From the NCBI RefSeq assembly GCF_000423925.1, contig NZ_AUIX01000045.1:1-43661 (forward strand): a DNA stretch of 43,661 nt. Direction: 5' to 3'. Position 1 is the first letter of the stretch; the number at the start of each line of letters is the position of its first letter. Origin of the DNA: Butyrivibrio sp. VCD2006 (GTDB lineage: Bacteria > Bacillota > Clostridia > Lachnospirales > Lachnospiraceae). The notes beneath the pieces are model-generated. The model was not told where the DNA came from. It did no database searches and saw only the letters and a program-made list of their open reading frames with translations. Of this stretch, positions 32,520 to 42,207 are shown one piece after another. The translations under genes were made by a program, and so were the position numbers.

Positions 32520-32548
32520 GTATTATGGATATTTAGTGGAAGTATCAA
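32520..32548 (-). promoter_or_regulatory. Promoter of the GNAT gene
   Basis: On the minus strand TTGATA (32548-32543), 17-base spacer, TAATAC (32525-32520). Confidence 0.6.
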
Positions 32549-32609
32549 AATTGAGGTATCTATTTAGCTGTTCTATTTTAAGGATAGCTTTGATAAAATA
32601 GGGTTTACT

Positions 32610-33287
32610 ATGAATAAAGTAAATTATGCAAAAGAACTGGAAAAGAAAATAACATTATTTCAGAAGGAAGGCAGATATCCCAGGCTTCTTCTTCACGCCT
32701 GCTGTGCTCCCTGCTCATCGTATTGTCTTGAGTATCTTAGGCAGTATTTTGATATTACGGTTTTTTTCTATAATCCGAATATAATGAATGAGCCTGAGTA
32801 CAGGAAGAGGGTAGAGGAGGAAAAACGCCTCATAGCAGAGTACAACAGACAGGTTGAGACCGGTGATTTTACAGGTATGCATTCAGATGAGACTGCAAGG
32901 AAAATTGAAATCATCGAAGGTGATTATATAGTAAAGGACTATCTTGATGCAGTAAAAGGTTTGGAGAGCTGTCCTGAGGGCGGCGACCGCTGCACAAAGT
33001 GCTTTGAACTTCGCCTTGAGGAGTCCGCCAGAATTGCAAGAGAAAAAGACTTTGAGTTTTTCACAACAACCCTCACTATTTCACCTTTAAAGGATGCTGA
33101 GAGACTTAACCGAATCGGACAGGAAATGGGAGAAAAACATGGAGTCGGGTTTTTGCCATCCGATTTTAAGAAAAAGGAAGGCTACAAACGCTCGATAGAG
33201 CTGTCTCATATGTTTGACCTATACAGACAGGACTTCTGTGGATGCGAGTTTTCAAGGCTTCAGAGAGAAGCAGAAAAGAGATTATAG
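32610..33287 (+). CDS. queH: Epoxyqueuosine reductase QueH
   Basis: 225 residues from ATG 32610 (AGGG about 9 bases upstream). It reduces epoxyqueuosine to queuosine in tRNA, the non-homologous alternative to QueG. Signatures: LLLHACCAPCSSYCLEYL (C31, C32, C35 ligands), the CTKCFELRLEESA segment, TTLTISPLKD, and YRQDFCGCEFS near the C-terminus. These cysteines bind an Fe-S cluster and a metal in characterised QueH. Full-length for the family. No other queuosine genes are in the window. argS follows after 92 bp with a TATAAT at 33308-33313, so the two may be separate units. Confidence 0.95.
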   Translation: MNKVNYAKELEKKITLFQKEGRYPRLLLHACCAPCSSYCLEYLRQYFDITVFFYNPNIMNEPEYRKRVEEEKRLIAEYNRQVETGDFTGMHSDETARKIEIIEGDYIVKDYLDAVKGLESCPEGGDRCTKCFELRLEESARIAREKDFEFFTTTLTISPLKDAERLNRIGQEMGEKHGVGFLPSDFKKKEGYKRSIELSHMFDLYRQDFCGCEFSRLQREAEKRL

Positions 33288-33379
33288 CAAATATAAAAAA
33301 ACAAGCATATAATAGAAAAAATGTGATAGAATGCTTAATGTCATTTTAAGATTACAAGATAAGAGAAAGGAAGATTATT

Positions 33380-35149
33380 TTGGAAAAAATCTTAGAGTTA
33401 ATTTCAAAAGAAGTTTCCGCAGCCTTTGAGGCAGCGGGTTATGATGCAGAGCTTGGAAAGGTAACACTTTCAAACAGACCTGATCTCTGCGAGTATCAGT
33501 GCAATGGAGCTATGGCAGGTGCCAAGAAGTATGGCAAGGCACCTTTTATGATTGCTGATGCTGTGGCCAAGGAGCTTCAGGGAAATGAAGTGTTTTCATC
33601 AGTTGAGTCCGTTAAGCCCGGATTCCTTAACCTTAAAGTAAGTGAGGATTTCGTAAGAGGCTATATTGTTAAAATGCTTCACGAGCATCACTTCGGAGTT
33701 AAGACACCTCTTCATGCTCCTAATTTCATGATCGATTACGGCGGACCTAATGTTGCCAAGCCGCTTCACGTAGGTCACCTTCGTTCAGCTGTTATCGGTG
33801 AGAGCTTAAAGAGAATTCTTAAGTATGCCGGCTATAAGGTTACAGGAGATATTCATCTCGGTGACTGGGGTCTGCAGATGGGACTTATCATTACTGAGCT
33901 TAAGCACCGCCAGCCTGATCTTCCTTATTTTGATAAAAATCATACAGGTCAGTATCCTAAGGAAGCTCCTTTCACAATCAGTGAGCTTGAGGAGATTTAT
34001 CCTGCTGCAAGTGCAAAATCCAAGGAGGATGAAGCATTTAAGGCTGAAGCAATGGAAGCTACAAAGCTCCTTCAGGACGGCGACAAGGGATATCGTGCAC
34101 TTTGGCACCACATTCTCAATGTTTCTGTAAATGACCTTAAGAAAAATTACAAGAACCTCAATGTTGACTTTGATCTCTGGAGAGGTGAGTCTGATGTTCA
34201 TGAAGTGATCCCAGGAATGGTTGATTACATGAAGCAGCATGGATATGCTCATGAGAGCCAGGGAGCACTTGTTGTTGATGTTGCGGAAGAGACAGATACC
34301 AAGGAGATTCCGCCCTGCATGATCCTTAAGTCAGACGGAGCTTCACTTTATAACACAACTGATCTTGCTACAATCCAGCAGCGTATGGAAGAGTTTAAGC
34401 CCGAGGGACTTATTTATGTAGTTGATAAGCGTCAGGAGCTCTACTTTACACAGGTATTCCGCTGCGCTAGAAAGACTAAGCTTGTTCTTCCCGAGACAGA
34501 ACTTCACTTTGTTGGCTTTGGTACAATGAACGGCAAGGACGGCAAGCCCTTCAAGACAAGAGAGGGCGGCGTAATGCGTCTTGAGAAGCTTATCGCAGAG
34601 ATCGATGAGCAGATGTATAACCGCATCAAGGAAGGCAATCAGGAAATCGATGATGCTGAGGCAAAGGACACAGCACACAAGGTAGCACTTGCTGCCATTA
34701 AATATGGCGATCTTTCCAACCAGCCTTCAAAGGATTATATCTTTGATATTGAAAAATTCACTTCCTTTGAGGGAGACACCGGTCCGTACATTCTTTACAC
34801 AATGGTACGTATCAAGTCAATTCTCTCAAAGTATGAGAATGAAGGCGGCAATGTAAAAGAGGCTCTCCTTAGAAATGCAGAGTCTGCTGATGAGAAGAAT
34901 CTTATGCTTCTTCTTACACGTTTTGCCGATGCAGTTGAGAGTGCGGCAAGAGACCTTATGCCCAACAGAATTTGTGCATATATCTATGAGCTTTCTAATG
35001 CTCTCAACAGCTTCTACCATTCAACAAAAATATTGACTGAACCTGACGAGGAGAAGAAGAGCGGTTACATCGCACTCCTTAACGTTACACTCAAGGTTCT
35101 CGAAACAGGAATAGATCTTCTTGGATTTAGTGCTCCTGATAGGATGTAG
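33380..35149 (+). CDS. argS: Arginyl-tRNA synthetase (TTG start)
   Basis: 589 residues from TTG 33380, preceded by AAGGAAG 6-8 bases upstream; no ATG or GTG fits better because MEKILELISKEVSAAFEAAGY is already the conserved N-terminal Add-1 domain. The class I HIGH box is within GPNVAKPLHVGHLRSAVIG, and the ArgRS KMSKS equivalent is GKPFKTREGG. The C-terminal DALR anticodon-binding domain (YTMVRIKSILSKYENEG to FSAPDRM end) is complete. Essential translation enzyme, cytosolic. The TTG start may lower initiation. Ended by a strong terminator. Confidence 0.97.
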   Translation: MEKILELISKEVSAAFEAAGYDAELGKVTLSNRPDLCEYQCNGAMAGAKKYGKAPFMIADAVAKELQGNEVFSSVESVKPGFLNLKVSEDFVRGYIVKMLHEHHFGVKTPLHAPNFMIDYGGPNVAKPLHVGHLRSAVIGESLKRILKYAGYKVTGDIHLGDWGLQMGLIITELKHRQPDLPYFDKNHTGQYPKEAPFTISELEEIYPAASAKSKEDEAFKAEAMEATKLLQDGDKGYRALWHHILNVSVNDLKKNYKNLNVDFDLWRGESDVHEVIPGMVDYMKQHGYAHESQGALVVDVAEETDTKEIPPCMILKSDGASLYNTTDLATIQQRMEEFKPEGLIYVVDKRQELYFTQVFRCARKTKLVLPETELHFVGFGTMNGKDGKPFKTREGGVMRLEKLIAEIDEQMYNRIKEGNQEIDDAEAKDTAHKVALAAIKYGDLSNQPSKDYIFDIEKFTSFEGDTGPYILYTMVRIKSILSKYENEGGNVKEALLRNAESADEKNLMLLLTRFADAVESAARDLMPNRICAYIYELSNALNSFYHSTKILTEPDEEKKSGYIALLNVTLKVLETGIDLLGFSAPDRM

Positions 35150-35154
35150 GATGC

Positions 35155-35194
35155 AAAGAGAGACTGATATCAATCATTTCAGTCTCTCTTTTTT
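35155..35194 (+). terminator. Terminator of argS
   Basis: A 13-bp stem (35155-35167 with 35179-35191) and a T-run to 35194. Confidence 0.92.
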
Positions 35195-35248
35195 AAAAAA
35201 GTAATTGGGAAGGTTATATCATCTCGAATTTGGGGATGGGGAAGTAAA

Positions 35249-37054
35249 ATGCGTTTTAAAAAGATCAGTGGATATATTTATGGATGGCTTAATGACTTAA
35301 GCATAAGGAATAAGCTTCTTCTTGTATACATTATATGTATGATCATTCCGCTTGTTTTAACTGACGGAATAGTGTTTGGACTTCTGGAACATTATGAGAA
35401 TATGGAAGAAGAGTACCGTATGCAGAGCTTATCGGATTCTGTTCGCTATCTTGTGAGCAGTTCTTTTGATGAAGCGGTTACAGCAATAAATAAGATATAT
35501 CTCGATGAAAATGTCTATAAATTTCTTGATGATGATTTTGAATCTGAAATTGATTTCTTCGAAAAGAAATATAAAATCACGGAAAGCATTATAAAACCTC
35601 TTGATGGCGGTAAGGAATCTGCACTTAGCAGCATCATACTCTGTAGTGACAATTCGGGAATCGTAAATGGAGGTAATTTTTATAACCTTAAGGATATTAA
35701 ATACATAAGGTTGGGTGACCTCCTTGCTTCAAAGAGTTCCATCGTAGTCTTTTTTTACTATCCAACAGAAGATGTCAGGAGTATTTCCAATAAAAAGAGG
35801 ATCGCTGTTATAAGAATGCTCGACAACTATTCATGGTATAAAAGAGACATGATGGTGTATGCGGATCTTGATTTTGGTGTAATCCAGCGAAAACTGAAGA
35901 ATATTCCATTCGAGTATAATGTTTATGTATGCGAAGGGGACAGGATTCTTCTGTCTAGTCCTTTGCAAAAGAGTGTTAACATGGACTATGAGACTCTGGG
36001 AGAAGATGTTAAGATAGACTTCGAAACTCCATGGAATATTTATGGAAGGAACCTTAGGATTATTATTTCCGGAAATGAGAGCACTTTTAAAAGGATAATG
36101 AGAGATCATGCATTGATAATTGTAATGCTCCTCATGCTTAATCTTTTGGCTCCGATAGTACTTATCAAGTTTATCAATAAGTCTTTTGCGGTAAGATTAT
36201 ATAGAATTTCCAAGGCATTTGATGAAGCTGACATAGATAACAATACGGGAATAGATGAAGAAAAACCCGGAAATGATGAGATTGGTCTTCTTATACGTGG
36301 ATATAACCGAATGGTTGAGAGGCAGAACACCCTCATCAGGACGAATTATACGGCAAAGCTTGAACGGCAGGAGATGGAGCTTGCGCGGCAGACTGCGGAA
36401 TTGTCGGCTCTTCATTCACAGATAAATCCTCACTTCCTCTTTAACATGCTGGAAAATATCAGGATGAGGAGTGTCATTAAAAGTGAAAAAGAGACAGCGT
36501 CCATGATAGAGAAGCTGGCTGTTCTGATAAGACAGAATGTCAGCTGGTCTACAGATACTTCTACAATAGAAGATGAGATCAGATTCATAAAATCTTATCT
36601 TGAACTGCAGAAGTACCGCTTTGGTGAAAAGCTTAAGTTTGAAATAAGTGTCAGAGATGACTGCAAAAGCTTTCTTGTTCCAAAGCTTACTCTTGTTACT
36701 TTTGTAGAGAACGCCTGCGTACATGGTATGGAAGGTAAGACAGCAGCGTGCTATATATGTGTAAGGGTTTACATGAATGAAGATGCTTTGGTTATGGAAA
36801 TCGAAGACACCGGAAGCGGAATGCTTGATGAAGAAGTCATGTACTTAAATGACAGAATGAATAATTGCACTTTGGAAGATGTTAAGAAGGGCTCGCACGT
36901 GGGTATGTTAAACGCTTGCTTAAGACTCCGAATGAGTACAGAACTTGCTGCGCGTTTTAGTCTTGAAAGTGAGAAAGGCGTTGGAACATTTATAACAATC
37001 ACTGTTCCTTCGGAAAGGCTGAAAAGTATAGATGATAAAGGTGATGTTGGTTGA
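35249..37054 (+). CDS. Sensor histidine kinase, YesM/LytS-like
   Basis: 601 residues from ATG 35249 (GGGGAAG upstream). Topology: membrane segment about 22-47 (LLLVYIICMIIPLVLTDGIVFGLL), an extracytoplasmic sensor domain of about 240 residues, a second membrane segment near 290-310 (HALIIVMLLMLNLLAPIVLI), a HAMP-like linker, then the His_kinase domain LSALHSQINPHFLFNMLENIR with phospho-acceptor H395. The ATPase domain has ENACVHGME (N box) and EDTGSGM. It belongs to the family that pairs with AraC-type regulators and controls sugar importers in Firmicutes. It overlaps the response-regulator gene by 23 bp. Confidence 0.95.
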   Translation: MRFKKISGYIYGWLNDLSIRNKLLLVYIICMIIPLVLTDGIVFGLLEHYENMEEEYRMQSLSDSVRYLVSSSFDEAVTAINKIYLDENVYKFLDDDFESEIDFFEKKYKITESIIKPLDGGKESALSSIILCSDNSGIVNGGNFYNLKDIKYIRLGDLLASKSSIVVFFYYPTEDVRSISNKKRIAVIRMLDNYSWYKRDMMVYADLDFGVIQRKLKNIPFEYNVYVCEGDRILLSSPLQKSVNMDYETLGEDVKIDFETPWNIYGRNLRIIISGNESTFKRIMRDHALIIVMLLMLNLLAPIVLIKFINKSFAVRLYRISKAFDEADIDNNTGIDEEKPGNDEIGLLIRGYNRMVERQNTLIRTNYTAKLERQEMELARQTAELSALHSQINPHFLFNMLENIRMRSVIKSEKETASMIEKLAVLIRQNVSWSTDTSTIEDEIRFIKSYLELQKYRFGEKLKFEISVRDDCKSFLVPKLTLVTFVENACVHGMEGKTAACYICVRVYMNEDALVMEIEDTGSGMLDEEVMYLNDRMNNCTLEDVKKGSHVGMLNACLRLRMSTELAARFSLESEKGVGTFITITVPSERLKSIDDKGDVG

Positions 37055-38141
37055 TGATGAACCATTTATATTAGAAGGTTTATCGGTTCTCATCGATTGG
37101 AAAGAATACGATTGTATGATAGTTGCCAAAGCCTCTAATGGAGAGGAGGCTTTGGAGTATTTAAAGCAAGGAGATGTCGACCTTGTCATTACTGATATTA
37201 AAATGCCGGTAATGACTGGAATAGAGCTGATAAGGACCGCCCGTGAAGAAGGATTATCCTCCGCTTATTTTGTCATATTAAGTGGCTACAATGATTTTCA
37301 ATATGCACAGTCGGCAATAAAATACGAAGCTCTTGACTACCTGCTAAAGCCTGTCAGCGCTGATGGCCTTATCGAAGTAATAGATAAGGTGAAGAATAAA
37401 AAAAGAGCGACCCAGAGCGGTGAAGTTGTAAACTACGAAAATTCCGGGATATCTGACAGACCTGAGCAGGGTACTGTTTTATTAAAGGATGAGCTGGATG
37501 GTATCATTCAGGGAATAGAGCATAATGACAGAAATAAGACAAATAGTAGCATTGATGCGCTCTTTTTGAAGATTTCCGAGGAAGGAATTGCTTTATCTGA
37601 ACAAGCGATAAATGTTAATAAGCATTATCTGATATTCAGGCTGCTTCATCTTGCAGTAGAGCTTGATGAGAGTATCAATCAGGAGGTTGTTATGATGTAT
37701 ATCTCCGATAATATTCTCATGAATGGTACAGAGATGGGGTCAATCTTACATCTTAAGCAGTTTGCGGCTGAATATGCCAGATATCTCGTTAACCTGCGAA
37801 GTACGGTATCCAAGGGAGTATTACATGATATTGAAAAAGAACTGAACGTGAATTATGCTCAAAATATTACTCTCAAAGATTTTGCAGCAAAATACTATGT
37901 AAACAGTTCTTATCTTGGACAGTTGTTTCGCAAGCAGTATGGTATGTCCTTCAGGGAATACCTGAATTCCGTAAGGATCAACAAGGCGGCTTCATTGCTT
38001 ATTAAGACAGATGAAAAGATAGGCAGGATTGCTGAAAGTGTCGGTTATCACGATACGGATTATTTTATTGATAAATTCATAGCTATCAAAGGATGTACTC
38101 CATCAAAATACAGGAAAAACGGAAGCGAATTTTCGAATTAA
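37032..38141 (+). CDS. Response regulator with AraC-type DNA-binding domain (YesN-like)
   Basis: 369 residues from ATG 37032, inside the end of the kinase gene; no good ribosome site, so translation is likely coupled. Receiver domain: VMLVDDEPF (D8, D9), phospho-acceptor D55 in VITDIKMPVMTG, and the KP of LLKPVSADG. A central helical region of about 130 residues follows. The C-terminal AraC domain has both helix-turn-helices (ITLKDFAAKYYVNSSYLGQLFRKQYGMSF; KIGRIAESVGYHDTDYFIDKFIAIKGCTPSKYRK). The importer genes just downstream are the natural target. Confidence 0.95.
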   Translation: MIKVMLVDDEPFILEGLSVLIDWKEYDCMIVAKASNGEEALEYLKQGDVDLVITDIKMPVMTGIELIRTAREEGLSSAYFVILSGYNDFQYAQSAIKYEALDYLLKPVSADGLIEVIDKVKNKKRATQSGEVVNYENSGISDRPEQGTVLLKDELDGIIQGIEHNDRNKTNSSIDALFLKISEEGIALSEQAINVNKHYLIFRLLHLAVELDESINQEVVMMYISDNILMNGTEMGSILHLKQFAAEYARYLVNLRSTVSKGVLHDIEKELNVNYAQNITLKDFAAKYYVNSSYLGQLFRKQYGMSFREYLNSVRINKAASLLIKTDEKIGRIAESVGYHDTDYFIDKFIAIKGCTPSKYRKNGSEFSN

Positions 38142-38142
38142 T

Positions 38143-38188
38143 AAAAAGACAGGATAAATCACTAGAATTTGTCCTGTCTTTTTTTTGA
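38143..38188 (+). terminator. Terminator of the two-component operon
   Basis: A 17-bp stem (38143-38159 with 38167-38183, one wobble) with a 7-base loop and a T-run to 38186. Confidence 0.92.
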
Positions 38189-38190
38189 CT

Positions 38191-38218
38191 TTGTAGGGGG
38201 GCAAGAAAACCGTATTAT
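38191..38218 (+). promoter_or_regulatory. Predicted promoter of the sugar-importer operon
   Basis: TTGTAG (38191-38196), 16-base spacer with a G-run, TATTAT (38213-38218). It is a weak -35, as expected if an AraC-type activator is needed. Confidence 0.45.
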
Positions 38219-38282
38219 ATTAGACTATTTCTTAGAAAATGGTTGCCTTTCTAAGGGTAATGAAAAAAGTGGGAGGATTACA

Positions 38283-40022
38283 ATGAAAAGAAGAAAAGTA
38301 GTATCACTATTCTTGAGTGCTGTAATGATGGCTTCTGTTGTTGCCGGATGTGGCAAATCAGCAGACACAACACCATCAGGTGGAGACACAGCAGGCACAA
38401 CAGAAAAAACAGAGACCAGCAGTGAGTCAAGCGATGCTTCAGCTGATACAGCAGCTGATACAGCATCAGGTGAGGTGACAGACTTCACAATGTTCATCAC
38501 AATGCCTGGTTCTGAGATCAACGATGACAATGAGATTGCTCAGATGATCGCTGATAAGTATGGTGTTAAGGTTAAGGAGACATGGCTTACAGGCCAGACA
38601 GCTTCTGAAGCAACCGGTACACTTATCGCCGGTGGCGAATATCCTGATTTCATCGATTCTGATGAAATGAACCTTCTTGTTGATGCGGACGCTCTTGTTC
38701 CGCTTGATGATTACATCGACAAGTATCCTGAGTTCAAAAATGAATGGTTCACAGAGGAAGAGTGGGAGAAATTCCGTCAGCCTGATGGACACATTTACTG
38801 GATCAATCCTTTCGGAAACACAATGGGTGAGAGTAAAGCAACAACTCACAATGATGAAGCTTTCTGGATTCAGGTAAGAGTACTTGAGTGGGCTGGCTAT
38901 CCGAAGATTGAGACAATGGATCAGTACTTCCAGCTTCTTGAGGATTACATCGCAGCTAATCCTACAATGGAAGATGGCACAGAGAACCTTGCTTACACAA
39001 TCCTTTGCGAAGACTGGAGATATTTCTGTCTTGAGAACGCAGGTCAGTTCCTTGCAGGATATCCTAATGATGGTTCTGTAATCGTAGACAAGACAGACAT
39101 GACAATCAAGGATTACAACACATCAGAAGATACAATCGCTTACTTCAAGAAGCTTAACGAAGAGTACAACAAGGGCTTCGTTGATCCTGAGTCATTCACT
39201 CAGACATATGATGAGTATATCGCTAAGCTTTCAACTGGTCGTGTACTTGGTATGGTTGACCAGTGGTGGGATTTCGCAAACAACGTTAACGATTCCTTCA
39301 AGCAGACAGGCCTTGATGCTAAGGGCTGCAACTATGTTCCGCTCGGACTTACAACAAAGCCCGGTATGGAAAACAGATGGCACACATATGATGATACAGT
39401 TAACCAGGCTTCTGGTATCGCAATCACAAAGGATTGTAAGGATCCTGAGAAGGCATTCAAGTTCATCGTTGACTGTGCTATGGATCAGGAACTTCATGAC
39501 CTTAGATTCTGGGGTGTTGAAGGCGTTGACTATGAGGTAGATGACGACGGTTTATACTATCGTACAGACGAGCAGAGAATGAACTGGGCAGATACTTCTT
39601 ACCAGGCTTCTCACAGATGTCAGTATTCTTACTTCCCTCAGTGGCACGGCACATCTCGTGATGGCAAGAATGCTAACAAGCCTGAAGAGCAGCCTTCAGA
39701 GTTCATGGTTGATATGGCAGCTCCCCTTAAGGCATGCTTTGAAGCATATGGTGTAACAACATATCCTCAGATGATCGGTTCTGTAGTTGAGACAAACGGA
39801 CCTTGGTTCCCGATGTACTCATACTCAAACAACTTCACAACAGAGACACCTGGTGGTGTTGCTTGGGCAAAGATGGGTGAGTGCAAGCATGAGTGGCTTC
39901 CTAAGGTTGTAATGGCTGAAGACTTCGAGAAGGGCTGGGCTGAGTATATGGATGCATACAATGCATGCAAGCCTGAGGACTTCCTTGGAGAGATGCAGGA
40001 GATTCTTGATACTTTCAAGTAA
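38283..40022 (+). CDS. ABC sugar-binding lipoprotein (LplA-like)
   Basis: 579 residues from ATG 38283, with GGGAGG about 6 bases upstream; the longer frame from 38169 runs through the terminator and promoter. A lipoprotein signal MKRRKVVSLFLSAVMMASVVAGC (C23) is followed by a Thr/Ser/Asp/Glu-rich linker to about 62. The remainder is a large extracellular solute-binding protein of the type that serves LplB/YtcP permeases (about 550 residues; NEIAQMIADKYGVKVKETWLTG; KYPEFKNEWFTEEEWEKFRQPDGHIYWI; SGIAITKDCKDPEKAFKFIVDCAMD). Ligands are oligo- or polysaccharide fragments. No ATPase is encoded here, so a shared MsmX-like ATPase elsewhere is likely. A terminator separates it from the permeases. Confidence 0.93.
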   Translation: MKRRKVVSLFLSAVMMASVVAGCGKSADTTPSGGDTAGTTEKTETSSESSDASADTAADTASGEVTDFTMFITMPGSEINDDNEIAQMIADKYGVKVKETWLTGQTASEATGTLIAGGEYPDFIDSDEMNLLVDADALVPLDDYIDKYPEFKNEWFTEEEWEKFRQPDGHIYWINPFGNTMGESKATTHNDEAFWIQVRVLEWAGYPKIETMDQYFQLLEDYIAANPTMEDGTENLAYTILCEDWRYFCLENAGQFLAGYPNDGSVIVDKTDMTIKDYNTSEDTIAYFKKLNEEYNKGFVDPESFTQTYDEYIAKLSTGRVLGMVDQWWDFANNVNDSFKQTGLDAKGCNYVPLGLTTKPGMENRWHTYDDTVNQASGIAITKDCKDPEKAFKFIVDCAMDQELHDLRFWGVEGVDYEVDDDGLYYRTDEQRMNWADTSYQASHRCQYSYFPQWHGTSRDGKNANKPEEQPSEFMVDMAAPLKACFEAYGVTTYPQMIGSVVETNGPWFPMYSYSNNFTTETPGGVAWAKMGECKHEWLPKVVMAEDFEKGWAEYMDAYNACKPEDFLGEMQEILDTFK

Positions 40023-40068
40023 TTGATAATTAACTTGGAATAAACAGTTAATAATATATTTACTGGGG

Positions 40069-40112
40069 AAAAGGCAGCAACTGCGACAGAAACAATGTTG
40101 CTGCCTTTTTTT
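40069..40112 (+). terminator. Intercistronic terminator after the binding-protein gene
   Basis: A 13-bp stem (40069-40081 with 40097-40109) and seven T. Partial read-through would give more binding protein than permease. Confidence 0.92.
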
Positions 40113-40160
40113 GGAAAAAAGGAAATGGTTTTTTGAAAAAAGTGTAATAGGAGTGAATTT

Positions 40161-41102
40161 ATGGCCCAAAACAATACGCGTAAAAAAATGGATATGAAGG
40201 CCACACTTAAGGAAATGAAGCGTCAGAAATTCCTTATAGCTGTATCCATTGCTGTAGTAGCATATGGAATCGTATTCTATTATTGGCCTTTGACAGGATG
40301 GATCATGGCTTTCCAGAATTTCAAGCCAAAGAATGGACTCCTCGGTTCTAAATTTGTAGGATTAGACAAGTTTAAGTTCCTCTTCGAAGATGAAGTATTT
40401 ATAAAGGTTATCAGAAATACCTTTGCAATGGGTGTCCTTAATCTGGTTACCACCACGATTATGGCAGTTCTTTTTGCAATTCTTTTAAATGAGGTTAGAA
40501 AAGGTTGGATTAAAAAACCGATTCAGACAATTTCATATCTTCCTCATTTCTTATCATGGATCGTTGTTACCAGTATTCTTCATGTATCTTTATCATCAAC
40601 CGGTATCATCAATGATCTGCTTTTGAGATTTGGATTTATTGATCAGGCTATTAACTTTTTTGCTCATCCTAAATATTTCTGGCCTATAGTAGCATTTGCT
40701 AACTGCTGGAAGGAGACAGGATGGAATGCAATAATCTATCTTGCAGCTATCACAGCTATAGATCCTGCTTTATATGAGGCAGCTTCAATTGATGGCGCAG
40801 ACAGATTACAAAAGATCAGATATATTACTTTCCCGGGCATTAAGCCCACATTTATGATCTTGCTTCTTATGAATGTAGGTAACGTATTAAATGCCGGATT
40901 TGAAGTGCAGTACTTGCTTGGTAATGGTCTTGTACAGTCTGTTTCACAGACTATCGATATCTACGTTCTGAAGTGGGGTATTTCACAGAACGATTACTCT
41001 CTTGGTACCGCTGCGGGCTTGTTTAAGAGTGCCGTAAGTATTGCAATCATCGTTATAGCGAACTCCATTGCAAAGAGACACGGTGAGCAGAGATTATTCT
41101 AA
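40161..41102 (+). CDS. ABC sugar permease, LplB-like
   Basis: 313 residues from ATG 40161 (GGAG about 9 bases upstream). Six membrane segments, the first at about 22-45 (FLIAVSIAVVAYGIVFYYWPLTGWIMAF). The cytoplasmic ATPase-contact loop reads ALYEAASIDGADRLQKIRYITFPGIKP. The sequence type (IMAFQNFKP, VGLDKFKFLF, NEVRKGWIKKPIQTISYLPHFLSWIV) is that of the LplB/YtcP-system permease 1. It pairs with the next gene to form the channel. Confidence 0.95.
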   Translation: MAQNNTRKKMDMKATLKEMKRQKFLIAVSIAVVAYGIVFYYWPLTGWIMAFQNFKPKNGLLGSKFVGLDKFKFLFEDEVFIKVIRNTFAMGVLNLVTTTIMAVLFAILLNEVRKGWIKKPIQTISYLPHFLSWIVVTSILHVSLSSTGIINDLLLRFGFIDQAINFFAHPKYFWPIVAFANCWKETGWNAIIYLAAITAIDPALYEAASIDGADRLQKIRYITFPGIKPTFMILLLMNVGNVLNAGFEVQYLLGNGLVQSVSQTIDIYVLKWGISQNDYSLGTAAGLFKSAVSIAIIVIANSIAKRHGEQRLF

Positions 41103-41116
41103 GGAGGAGCAAAACG

Positions 41117-42016
41117 ATGAATGAGAAAGAATATAGAGTAAGAAAACCGATAAGTGATTTCGTATTTGAGATATTTGTCGTAGTGTTCTTATTTGTTTTT
41201 GTAGTAGTGACACTTTATCCTGTTTTGAATACAGTTGCGCTGTCATTCAATGATGGTATAGATGCTGTCAGAGGTGGTATTTATTTATGGCCTCGTAAGA
41301 TTTCTATGAAGAATTACCAGACAGTGTTTGCTATGCAGAATATCTGGATTGGTGCAAGGATTACAGTATTAAGAACAGTTGTGGCTACACTTACATCTCT
41401 TTTTGCAAATGCACTTCTTGCATTTGTTGTAAGTAGAAAGAGATTTTTATTTAGATCACAGTTATCATTATTCTGGGTTATTACAATGTATGTTAACGGT
41501 GGAATGATCCCGATCTTCCTCCTTTACAAGAATCTTGGACTTACAGGAACATTCCATGTATATTGGGTTCCCGGCATGATCAGTGCTTTTAACATGCTGG
41601 TTATGAGAACCTACATGGAAGGTATTCCGGAAAGTTTGGAAGAGTCTGCACAGCTTGACGGCGCAGGATATTGGACAATTTTCAAGGATATTATTTCTCC
41701 TTTGAGTAAGCCTGTATATGCAACAGTTGCGCTGTTCATTGCTGTATGGCAGTGGAACTCATGGTTTGATGCAATGCTTTATAACCGTATGAAGACAGAA
41801 TACACAACACTTCAGTATGAGCTTATGAAGCTGCTTTCATCAGTTATGCAGCAGAGCGGTAGTGCAGAAAGTGCGAAAAACGGTGCAAACACTATTACAC
41901 CTATTACAATTCGTGCAGCAGTTACGGTAGCAACAATGCTTCCCATCATCTGCCTGTATCCGTTCCTTCAGAGATACTTTGTTACCGGTCTTACAATCGG
42001 TGGCGTAAAAGAGTGA
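41117..42016 (+). CDS. ABC sugar permease, LplC/YtcP-like
   Basis: 299 residues from ATG 41117, 14 bp after the previous gene, with AAGGAGGAG upstream. Six membrane segments; VFLFVFVVVTLYPVLNTVALSFND at the start, WVITMYVNGGMIPIFLLYKNLGL, and the EAA-type loop SLEESAQLDGAGYWTIFKDIISPLSKP. It ends RYFVTGLTIGGVKE, the usual C-terminal signature of this permease type. The operon ends here with a strong terminator. Confidence 0.95.
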   Translation: MNEKEYRVRKPISDFVFEIFVVVFLFVFVVVTLYPVLNTVALSFNDGIDAVRGGIYLWPRKISMKNYQTVFAMQNIWIGARITVLRTVVATLTSLFANALLAFVVSRKRFLFRSQLSLFWVITMYVNGGMIPIFLLYKNLGLTGTFHVYWVPGMISAFNMLVMRTYMEGIPESLEESAQLDGAGYWTIFKDIISPLSKPVYATVALFIAVWQWNSWFDAMLYNRMKTEYTTLQYELMKLLSSVMQQSGSAESAKNGANTITPITIRAAVTVATMLPIICLYPFLQRYFVTGLTIGGVKE

Positions 42017-42047
42017 TCTTTGGATAGTTTAAAAACACTAATAGTTT

Positions 42048-42074
42048 AGGGGCAGCTTCGGCTGCTCCTTTTTT
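42048..42074 (+). terminator. Terminator of the sugar-importer operon
   Basis: AGGGGCAGC-TTCG-GCTGCTCCT (42048-42069) with a UUCG tetraloop, then a T-run to 42074. Confidence 0.95.
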
Positions 42075-42136
42075 GGATTAATAGAAAAAAGCCGAGTATT
42101 GTGGTTTAACGTAAGACATCATTGTTGTTAATTCAT

Positions 42137-42165
42137 TTGATTTTCCTGGGTTTTTTCATTATGAT
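42137..42165 (+). promoter_or_regulatory. Promoter of the M42 peptidase gene
   Basis: TTGATT (42137-42142), 17-base spacer, TATGAT (42160-42165). The leader is about 110 bases and carries the palindrome at 42208-42229. Confidence 0.5.
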
Positions 42166-42207
42166 GATTTGGTGGCCTATGTCGATAGCCTGTGCGATAA
42201 AGTAAGA

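Noticed and set aside
38169..38282. N-terminal extension of the sugar-binding lipoprotein
   Set aside because: The upstream in-frame codons cover the terminator and promoter; the start at 38283 has a good ribosome site and begins the lipoprotein signal.
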